Positions 1 to 4,986 of a stretch of 26,173 bases of DNA are shown in pieces. The stretch spans positions 1-26,173 of the forward strand of contig JAYVTG010000019.1 in NCBI GenBank assembly GCA_043774625.1, given 5' to 3'. Every line of letters starts with the position of its first letter. Position 1 is the first letter of the stretch. The DNA comes from JAAFIP01 sp043774625. GTDB taxonomy: Bacteria > Pseudomonadota > Gammaproteobacteria > Burkholderiales > Burkholderiaceae_C. The translations under genes were made by a program, and so were the position numbers. The notes beneath the pieces were generated by a model. The model was not told where the DNA came from, did no database searches, and saw only the letters and a list, made by a program, of their open reading frames with translations.

Positions 1-126
1 ATACCTTCGTGTCCTCCGCCAGGGTATAGGCTTTAGCTTCTTGTCAGCTTTTGTACCTGGCTCCCTCTTTTACCTACGGTATCCGTCCACCCACAGTGCC
101 TGATAGCGCAAGGACTCCAGGCCAAA

Positions 127-573
127 TCAACCCGGGATCTCAGGCTCCACCAACATCGCCAGTTGCACCAGTGATTCCTGCCAGCCCAGGTAGCACATTT
201 CCACCGGTATGACCTCGGGTATGCCGGACTGCACCACGTGCAGGTCGGTGCCGCAGAATACGGCCTTGAGTGTGACGGTGACCATCATCTCACCGGGCAG
301 GTTGGCATCGTCAAACTTGTCGTTGTAGCGCAGCAGTTGGCCGGGCACCAGTTCCAGGTATTCGCCGCCAAAGGAGTGGCTGTTGCCGGTGGAAAAGTTG
401 CTGAACGACATTTTGAACGTGCCGCCGACTACGGGGTTCATGTGGTGGACAGTGCAGGTAAATCCGCAGGGCGGCAGCCACTTGGCCATGGCGGCGGCGT
501 CCACAAAGGCGCGGTAAACCTTGTCGGGTTTGGTTTTGAGTGTGCGGTGCAGCGTGACGGTTCCGGTAGGCAT
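127..573 (-). CDS. SRPBCC / AHSA1-like ligand-binding protein
   Basis: A 148-residue protein of the SRPBCC (START/Bet v1-like) superfamily, in the AHSA1 (activator of Hsp90 ATPase homologue 1-like) branch. The family has a helix-grip fold with a hydrophobic pocket; bacterial members are mostly of unknown ligand. Seen: N-terminal TVTLHRTLKTKPDKVYRAFVD, then MAKWLPPCGF (the usual 'W-L-P' step after helix 1), a VGGTFKMSFS strand, GGEYLELVPGQLLRY, and a C-terminal helix beginning YLGWQESL (the usual GW...L motif). The start at 573 is preferred over an in-frame ATG at 609 because AGGAGA lies about 9 nt upstream of it. No signal peptide, so cytoplasmic. It stands alone on the minus strand, and no function can be read from neighbours. 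Family call is good; role unknown. Confidence 0.85.
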   Translation of the reverse strand: MPTGTVTLHRTLKTKPDKVYRAFVDAAAMAKWLPPCGFTCTVHHMNPVVGGTFKMSFSNFSTGNSHSFGGEYLELVPGQLLRYNDKFDDANLPGEMMVTVTLKAVFCGTDLHVVQSGIPEVIPVEMCYLGWQESLVQLAMLVEPEIPG

Positions 574-675
574 GGCGTGGTCTCCTGGTAGGCAAATTGG
601 TTGTGCCAACAGTTTACTGTGATGCCAAGTGAATGTATGCAGACAAGCATTTGTGATGAGTTACTGCATCAGAGC

Positions 676-742
676 ACTATCTATTTGATAGCTGCTCGCG
701 CATATCCTACGCTGGCAATAGGTAGTTTTAGCAATAAATCAC
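676..742 (+). repeat. Dispersed palindromic element, copy A
   Basis: Copy of the window-wide element. The 17-bp module ACTATCTATTTGATAGC (676-692) pairs CTATC with GATAG. It is followed by TGCTCGCGCATATCCTACG, CTGGCAATAGG, and an end reading AAATCAC (736-742). It faces copy B (1047-1114) in inverted orientation across a LysE remnant. Its last bases supply the remnant's terminal stop codon. The 264 bases from 574 to 837 hold otherwise only the 3' end of that remnant. Confidence 0.8.
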
Positions 743-1038
743 TTGGGCCGACCCAAAACAAGAATGGACAAAGCCGCTGCAACAAAGGTCAGCCCTGCGC
801 CCACCAGCTTCACCACCCAAAACGCCACGGGAGGTGTTTAAATGACCACCGCCAGCCCCAGCGTAGCCACCACGGTGTGCACCATGATGCCCAGACCCGC
901 GCTGATGGATGACAGCGTTGCAGCCACGCGGCCTTGGCTCAGGCCACGGCTAAGCGCCAAAATGTTGTCTGGGCCGGGAGAGATGACGATGAGCATGACG
1001 GCGGCCAGATAGGTCAGCAAAATGTTGCCAGGGAACAT
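739..1038 (-). pseudogene. Truncated LysE/RhtB-type amino-acid exporter remnant
   Basis: The first 66 codons read as the N-terminus of a LysE/RhtB family exporter: MFPGNILLTYLAAVMLIVISP, then GPDNILALSRGLSQGR (the family's PGPDN signature after membrane segment 1) and GLGIMVHTVVATLGLAVVI (segment 2). An in-frame TAA at 838-840 ends this part. The same frame continues as a hydrophobic stretch, AFWVVKLVGAG..AALSILVLGRPK, to a TGA at 739-741. Family members are about 205 residues with six membrane segments, so most of the protein is missing and it cannot work as an exporter. No ribosome binding site is visible: repeat copy B begins only 8 bp upstream of the ATG. Copy A lies at the other end. I infer decay by internal deletion, possibly driven by the repeats. 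A functional small membrane protein is possible but unlikely. Confidence 0.7.
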
Positions 1039-1046
1039 GTTGGCGG

Positions 1047-1114
1047 GTGATTTATGAGGTAAAAGCGCCTGTAGCCAGCGAAGAATATGCGCAAGCAGCT
1101 ATAAAAACTATAGC
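1047..1114 (-). repeat. Dispersed palindromic element, copy B
   Basis: Minus-strand copy. In element orientation the 17-bp module is GCTATAGTTTTTATAGC (plus 1098-1114, 6-bp stem), then TGCTTGCGCATATTCTTCG, CTGGCTACAGG, and the AAATCAC end (1047-1053). It overlaps the stop codon of the DUF1232 gene by one base and stops 8 bp before the start of the LysE remnant. Confidence 0.8.
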
Positions 1115-1404
1115 TATCTGGTTGGCTGACCAGTCTTCGCGCGTAGCGACTCGTACAACTCTGGTGGCAACAGTTTGTAGGCCAGAGACACTAACAGCGT
1201 CAGCACCAGGCCGTCGTCCAGCCAGCCCAGAATGGGGATGAAGTCGGGGATCAGGTCCACGGGGGAGATGAGATAAATCAGGCCGAGCAGGGCGACCAGC
1301 TTGGCAACGGTGGGTGTGGCCGGGTTGCGCAGCATGGCCCAGACCATTTTGGCCTCGGCGCGAAAACGGCCGAACAACAAATGTAATAGCTTGAACAGGT
1401 TCAT
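1114..1404 (-). CDS. DUF1232 (YkvA-like) small membrane protein
   Basis: A 96-residue protein with the DUF1232 / YkvA signature: YLISPVDLIPDFIPILGWLD at residues 44-63, with the invariant SPVDLIPD core at 47-54. Predicted topology is one or two hydrophobic helices (about residues 34-48 and 62-77) after a basic N-terminus rich in Phe/Arg. The family is widespread in bacteria, and its biochemical role is unknown. The ATG at 1404 has only a weak AAAGG-like ribosome site. The C-terminus (AKTGQPTR) ends at a TAG touching the edge of repeat copy B, so insertion of the repeat may have reset the 3' end. It is divergent from iscR across about 330 bp and is probably not functionally linked to it. Confidence 0.85.
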   Translation of the reverse strand: MNLFKLLHLLFGRFRAEAKMVWAMLRNPATPTVAKLVALLGLIYLISPVDLIPDFIPILGWLDDGLVLTLLVSLAYKLLPPELYESLRAKTGQPTR

Positions 1405-1546
1405 GGCAGGCCTTTCGCACCAGAACGCCCGGTGCTATCCGACAACGTGCGGACGAAACCAGGCATGACAAGGGCGTAGGTTATCTTAGTGGTAGTTGAT
1501 TATTACTAAAGTGTATAAAAAAATACCAATTGGTTGAGATATACTC

Positions 1547-1571
1547 ATACTTGAGTGAATCGTTCAGGTAT
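1547..1571. promoter_or_regulatory. Candidate IscR type-1 operator, site 1
   Basis: A 25-bp imperfect palindrome with arms ATACTTGA and TCAGGTAT around a 9-bp centre. The arm sequence and spacing fit the type-1 IscR motif known from E. coli (ATA-SYTGAC...GTCRRGTAT), bound by [2Fe-2S]-IscR. It covers the proposed -35 box. Confidence 0.65.
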
Positions 1572-1581
1572 ATGGTATACT
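1551..1581 (+). promoter_or_regulatory. Probable promoter of the isc operon
   Basis: An extended -10, TGG-TATACT (-10 box 1576-1581), lies 19 bp from a -35-like TTGAGT (1551-1556). Both boxes fall within or against the two IscR-type palindromes, the layout expected for autorepression. A start near 1588 would give a leader of about 145 nt before iscR. The region 1405-1546 holds nothing else recognisable apart from A/T-rich sequence and CAATTGGTTGA (1527-1537). Confidence 0.6.
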
Positions 1582-1601
1582 TGACTCAAACAGTCGGGTA
1601 C
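1577..1601. promoter_or_regulatory. Candidate IscR type-1 operator, site 2
   Basis: A 25-bp palindrome with arms ATACTTGACT and CAGTCGGGTA, the better of the two matches to the known IscR type-1 consensus. It overlaps the -10 box and the likely transcription start. Its centre is 30 bp from that of site 1, close to three helical turns, so both could be occupied on the same face. Confidence 0.8.
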
Positions 1602-1734
1602 GTTGCGCAAGCCTTGTAACCCGCATAACAACTGTAACGTTAGGGCGTTTTGCCCGGATGGATCGAGACCAAACGCCGTGTGCCACAAAAAAGCACCCGG
1701 ATGATGGGAATTGAAGCACCTACAGGAGCTGAAT

Positions 1735-2274
1735 ATGCGTCTCACAACAAAAGGCCGCTTTGCGGTCACGGCAATGATCGACTTGGCTCTGCGTCAAAAC
1801 GCAGGCCCGGTTACTTTGGCTGCTATCAGCCAGCGGCAGCAAATTTCGCTGTCATATCTTGAGCAATTGTTTGGCAAACTGCGCCGCCATGAACTGGTCG
1901 AATCGACCCGTGGTCCTGGTGGTGGGTATACGTTGGGCCGCAAGGCTAGCGACATTACTATTGCCGACATTATTGTTTCGGTAGATGAACCTTTGGACGC
2001 CACCCAGTGCGGCGGCAAAGAAAACTGCCAGGGCAGTGAGGCAGGGCGCTGCATGACGCACGAGCTGTGGGCTTCGCTCAACGCACGCATGGTGGAGTTT
2101 TTGGACTCTGTGAGCCTGCAAAAAATGGTGGACGAACAGTTGGCCAGAGGCCTGGAAATAGAGGTGCGGCCCATGATCAAGAAAGCCATTGCACCCATGC
2201 CCGCGAACAAGCCTATGCGTGTGAACGCACCCAATTCGGTTTTTGCCCTTGGCAATGTTTTTGCCAAGCCTTAA
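1735..2274 (+). CDS. iscR: IscR, Rrf2-family [2Fe-2S] transcriptional regulator
   Basis: A 179-residue Rrf2-family regulator. The N-terminal winged helix begins MRLTTKGRFAVTAMIDLAL; the recognition helix region is ISLSYLEQLFGKLR and the wing is GPGGGY. The cluster ligands are visible as Cys92, Cys98, Cys106 and probably His109 (C-X5-C-X7-C-X2-H). With a [2Fe-2S] cluster IscR represses isc; the apo form regulates other targets. The start at 1735 is chosen for AGGAGCT at 1724-1730 and the canonical MRLTTKGR N-terminus; an upstream ATG at 1711 has no such support. First gene of iscR-iscS-iscU-iscA-hscB-hscA-fdx, behind two IscR-type palindromes. The C-terminus (NVFAKP) lies inside a 27-bp repeat present three times and inside a strong hairpin, both unusual. 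Confidence 0.97.
   Translation: MRLTTKGRFAVTAMIDLALRQNAGPVTLAAISQRQQISLSYLEQLFGKLRRHELVESTRGPGGGYTLGRKASDITIADIIVSVDEPLDATQCGGKENCQGSEAGRCMTHELWASLNARMVEFLDSVSLQKMVDEQLARGLEIEVRPMIKKAIAPMPANKPMRVNAPNSVFALGNVFAKP
2248..2268 (+). promoter_or_regulatory. Perfect hairpin at the iscR 3' end
   Basis: CTTGGCAA (2248-2255), loop TGTTT, TTGCCAAG (2261-2268): a perfect 8-bp stem just before the iscR stop. TTGCCAAG recurs at 2288-2295 and 2315-2322, so the left arm could pair with any of three right arms. There is no run of T after it, so it is not a classical terminator. It could be a processing or stability element between iscR and iscSUA (inference). Confidence 0.6.
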
Positions 2275-2330
2275 TACTGCAATGTTTTTGCCAAGTCTTG
2301 ATACTGCAACGTATTTGCCAAGCCGTAATT
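2254..2330 (+). repeat. 27-bp tandem repeat x3 across the iscR stop codon
   Basis: Units at 2254-2280, 2281-2307 and 2308-2334 (the last 5 bases of the third diverge). Each reads roughly AAYGTWTTTGCCAAG..., then a stop codon. The unit length is a multiple of three, so each copy carries an in-frame stop (TAA, TGA, TAA) after NVFAK-P/S. The first unit encodes the true IscR C-terminus. Confidence 0.9.
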
Positions 2331-2365
2331 TGATTCTTTAACCTTAGCCAGCAAAGCAGCTAGCC

Positions 2366-3586
2366 ATGAGCACCACTCCCCACTTCCCCATTTACATGGA
2401 CTACAGCGCCACCAACCCGTGCGACCCACGCGTGGTGGACGCCATGATTCCGTGGTTACGCGAACACTTTGGCAACCCCGCGTCGCGCAGCCATGCCTGG
2501 GGGTGGGAGGCGGAAGCTGCTGTGGAGAAGGCGCGTGAGCATATTGCCGCACTGCTCAATGCCGACCCGCGCGAGATTGTGTGGACATCGGGCGCTACCG
2601 AGTCGAACAATCTGGCTTTGAAGGGCGCAGCGAACTTTTACAAGACCAAAGGCAAGCACCTCATCACCGTCAAAACCGAACACAAGGCTGTGCTGGACAC
2701 CATGCGCGAGCTGGAGCGCCAGGGTTTTGAGGTGACGTATCTGGACGTGCAAGACGACGGTTTGGTGGATCTGGATGCGTTCAAAGCCGCTATTCGCCCC
2801 GACACGATTTTGGCCAGCGTGATGTTTGTCAATAATGAGATTGGTGTCATTCAAGACATTACCGCCATTGGCAAAATCTGTCGCGAAAAAGGGGTGATCT
2901 TTCACGTAGACGCAGCGCAGGCTACCGGCCGTGTGGACATTGACATGGCCACGCTGCCGGTTGATTTGATGAGCCTGACATCGCACAAAACCTATGGCCC
3001 CAAAGGCATTGGTGCACTGTTTGTGCGTCGCAAGCCGCGTATTCGCATCGAAGCACAAATGCACGGTGGTGGGCACGAGCGCGGCATGCGCAGTGGCACG
3101 CTACCGACGCACCAGTGCGTGGGCATGGGCGAGGCTTACCGCATTGCCAAAGAAGAAATGCATGAAGAGAACAAACGCATTGCCACACTGCAAAAGCGCT
3201 TGATGAACGGCCTGAAAGACATCGAACAAGTCTTCGTCAACGGCCACGCCGACAAACGTGTGCCGCACAACATCAACATGAGCTTTAACTATGTAGAGGG
3301 CGAAAGCCTGATCATGGGTATCAAAGGTTTGGCGGTGTCTTCTGGCTCTGCCTGCACATCGGCGTCTTTGGAGCCGAGCTATGTACTGCGCGCCTTGGGC
3401 CGCAGCGACGAACTGGCCCACAGCAGCCTGCGTATGACGATTGGCCGCTGGACGACCGAAGGCGAAATTGACTTTGCCATTAACACTATCAAGCTCAACG
3501 TAGCCAAACTACGTGACCTGAGCCCGCTGTGGGACATGTACAAAGAAGGCATTGATATTTCCACCATTCAGTGGGCTGCACATTAA
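2366..3586 (+). CDS. iscS: IscS cysteine desulfurase
   Basis: A 406-residue PLP-dependent class V aminotransferase-fold enzyme that turns cysteine into alanine and passes the persulfide sulfur to IscU and other acceptors; cytoplasmic homodimer. E. coli IscS is 404 residues. Seen: N-terminal IYMDYSATNPCDPRVVDAM; His106 in KTEHKAV, stacking on PLP; DAAQATG; the Schiff-base lysine Lys208 in SLTSHKTYGPKG; HGGGHERGMRSGT; and the mobile-loop catalytic Cys330 in SSGSACTSASLEPSYVLRALG, the group I (IscS/NifS) form. The C-terminus SPLWDMYKEGIDISTIQWAAH matches the IscU-binding tail of IscS. It starts 91 bp after iscR, behind the tandem repeat, with no strong Shine-Dalgarno, and is 15 bp ahead of iscU. 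Identification is secure. Confidence 0.98.
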   Translation: MSTTPHFPIYMDYSATNPCDPRVVDAMIPWLREHFGNPASRSHAWGWEAEAAVEKAREHIAALLNADPREIVWTSGATESNNLALKGAANFYKTKGKHLITVKTEHKAVLDTMRELERQGFEVTYLDVQDDGLVDLDAFKAAIRPDTILASVMFVNNEIGVIQDITAIGKICREKGVIFHVDAAQATGRVDIDMATLPVDLMSLTSHKTYGPKGIGALFVRRKPRIRIEAQMHGGGHERGMRSGTLPTHQCVGMGEAYRIAKEEMHEENKRIATLQKRLMNGLKDIEQVFVNGHADKRVPHNINMSFNYVEGESLIMGIKGLAVSSGSACTSASLEPSYVLRALGRSDELAHSSLRMTIGRWTTEGEIDFAINTIKLNVAKLRDLSPLWDMYKEGIDISTIQWAAH

Positions 3587-3601
3587 GTTAGGAGAACCAT
3601 C

Positions 3602-4000
3602 ATGGCATATTCAGAAAAAGTAGTTGACCACTACGAAAACCCCCGTAACGTTGGCAGCTTTGAAAAAGGCGACGACAGCGTAGGCACCGGCATGGTCGGC
3701 GCACCGGCCTGCGGCGACGTGATGAAGCTGCAAATCAAGGTCAACCCCACGACAGGCGTGATCGAAGACGCACGTTTTAAAACCTATGGCTGCGGCTCGG
3801 CGATTGCATCAAGCTCGCTGGTGACCGAATGGGTCAAAGGCAAAACTTTGGACGAGGCAGCGGCACTCAAGAACAGCCAAATCGCCGAAGAACTGGCGCT
3901 ACCACCGGTCAAAATCCACTGTTCCATTTTGGCTGAAGACGCTATCAAGGCCGCAGTGAACGATTACAAGCAAAAGCACGCCGCTGCTGTTGCTGCTTAA
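3602..4000 (+). CDS. iscU: IscU Fe-S cluster assembly scaffold
   Basis: A 132-residue scaffold on which new [2Fe-2S] clusters are built from IscS sulfur and iron. All ligands are present: Cys37 and Asp39 in GAPACGDVMKLQI, Cys64 in YGCGSAIASSS, and Cys107. The LPPVKIHCS segment contains the LPPVK motif recognised by the chaperone HscA, encoded downstream. AGGAGA lies just before the ATG. Length is normal for the family. The C-terminal tail KQKHAAAVAA is a common Ala-rich ending. It lies between iscS and iscA with short spacers, so co-transcription is almost certain. Confidence 0.98.
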   Translation: MAYSEKVVDHYENPRNVGSFEKGDDSVGTGMVGAPACGDVMKLQIKVNPTTGVIEDARFKTYGCGSAIASSSLVTEWVKGKTLDEAAALKNSQIAEELALPPVKIHCSILAEDAIKAAVNDYKQKHAAAVAA

Positions 4001-4021
4001 AGCACAAGCGAAGGCAAATCC

Positions 4022-4345
4022 ATGTCCGTCACCATGACAGAAGCCGCTGCACGGCACGTTACCAAGTACCTCACCAAGCGTGGCAAGGGCTACGGCGTGC
4101 GCCTGGGTGTCAAAACCACGGGTTGCTCAGGCTTGGCCTACAAACTGGAATACGTAGACGAAGCTGCACCTGAAGACATGGAATTTGTAGCGCAAGGCAT
4201 CAAGGTGTTGGTAGACCCCAAAAGCATGGCTTATATCCATGGCACACAACTGGACTTTGTGCGCGAAGGTTTGAACGAAGGCTTCAAATTCATCAACCCC
4301 AATGAACGCGACCGCTGTGGTTGTGGTGAATCGTTTCGTGTGTAA
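4022..4345 (+). CDS. iscA: IscA A-type Fe-S carrier
   Basis: A 107-residue A-type carrier protein (HesB/IscA family) that takes clusters from the IscU system to apo-proteins, especially [4Fe-4S] targets. The three conserved cysteines are Cys35 in TTGCSGLAYKLEYV and Cys99/Cys101 in the C-terminal RCGCGESFRV. The internal FVAQGIKVLVDPKSMAYIHG is typical. E. coli IscA has the same length (107). It starts 21 bp after iscU. ISC rather than ErpA identity is taken from its place in the operon and the motif context. Confidence 0.97.
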   Translation: MSVTMTEAAARHVTKYLTKRGKGYGVRLGVKTTGCSGLAYKLEYVDEAAPEDMEFVAQGIKVLVDPKSMAYIHGTQLDFVREGLNEGFKFINPNERDRCGCGESFRV

Positions 4346-4425
4346 AGCTACTGCGCAGCCACTATGTGCCTAGCCTGAGGACTGCTTGCCACACTTTTCT
4401 ACACGAAACTGCAGGCATTTGCTGC

Positions 4426-4950
4426 ATGAATCTCACATCAACCGACTTTGAACTCTTTTGCGTACCCGAGCAGTTTGCCCAAGACCGCACGGCATTGGAT
4501 GAGCGCTGGAAAGAACTGCAACGCGAGGTGCACCCCGACAAGTTTGCCACTCAAGGCGCTGCCGCGCAGCGCGTGGCCATGCAATGGAGCGTGCGCATCA
4601 ATGAGGCGTATCAGCGACTCAAAGACCAGACCCGCCGCGCGGCCTATTTGTGCAAACTGCGTGGCGTACCTGTGAATGCCGAAAATAATACGTCCATGCC
4701 TGCCGCTTTCTTGATGCAGCAGATGGAGCTGCGCGAAGCGCTGGAAGAAGCTGCAACGACCGAGGATATAGATGAAATAAGCCGAATGTCATCGCAGAAT
4801 ATGCGTGAGCAGCTATTAAAAGTAGAGCATATGCTGGACGAGGCGAACGACACAACGCAAGCTGCGCAAGCGGTGAGGGCGCTGATGTTCATGGAACGCT
4901 TGAGTCAGGATATTGATGCGCGTTATGAAGTTTTAGGGCTAACAGGCTAA
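4426..4950 (+). CDS. hscB: HscB J-domain co-chaperone
   Basis: A 174-residue Hsc20/HscB co-chaperone that delivers IscU to HscA and stimulates its ATPase. The N-terminal J domain starts NLTSTDFELFCVPEQFAQD and carries the HPD motif at 36-38 (EVHPDKF). The C-terminal three-helix domain holds MPAAFLMQQMELREALEEA and AVRALMFMERL. The start at 4426 gives the usual length (E. coli HscB 171) and the usual MNLxSTDFELF N-terminus; an upstream in-frame GTG at 4366 would add 20 residues with no family resemblance. Residues 116-134 (DEISRMSSQNMREQLLKVE) are encoded by a copy of the dispersed repeat, read opposite to the repeat's orientation, without obvious change in domain length. An 8-bp tandem repeat covers the stop codon. 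Confidence 0.96.
   Translation: MNLTSTDFELFCVPEQFAQDRTALDERWKELQREVHPDKFATQGAAAQRVAMQWSVRINEAYQRLKDQTRRAAYLCKLRGVPVNAENNTSMPAAFLMQQMELREALEEAATTEDIDEISRMSSQNMREQLLKVEHMLDEANDTTQAAQAVRALMFMERLSQDIDARYEVLGLTG
4771..4828 (-). repeat. Dispersed element, copy C, inside hscB
   Basis: In element orientation: 17-bp module GCTCTACTTTTAATAGC (plus 4812-4828), then TGCTCACGCATATTCTGCG, ATGACATTCGG and an A/T-rich end. From ATAGC onward it matches copy A ungapped over about 34 bases, with roughly six or seven differences. It supplies hscB codons 116-134. Confidence 0.65.
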
Positions 4951-4971
4951 CAGGCAAATAGGCAAAAAGGC
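4937..4971 (+). repeat. 8-bp tandem repeat through the hscB stop codon
   Basis: Units GGCTAACA (4937-4944), GGCTAACA (4945-4952), GGCAAATA, GGCAAAAA, then a partial GGC. The TAA stop at 4948-4950 lies in the second unit. The run fills most of the gap between hscB and hscA. Confidence 0.8.
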
Positions 4972-4986
4972 ACTTAAAGAGATTCC

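Noticed and set aside
601..912. Plus-strand open frame of 103 codons across repeat A
   Set aside because: Most of it is repeat sequence plus antisense of the LysE remnant; no ribosome site or family match.
676..1114. Inverted copies A and B as an insertion sequence
   Set aside because: The enclosed 300 bp encode an exporter fragment, not a transposase, and no target duplication could be seen. Treated as repeats around a remnant.
2254..2330. 27-bp tandem units as a CRISPR array
   Set aside because: Units are contiguous without spacers and overlap the iscR coding end.
4366..4425. Upstream GTG start for hscB
   Set aside because: Would add 20 residues without resemblance to HscB; the ATG at 4426 gives the standard N-terminus and length.
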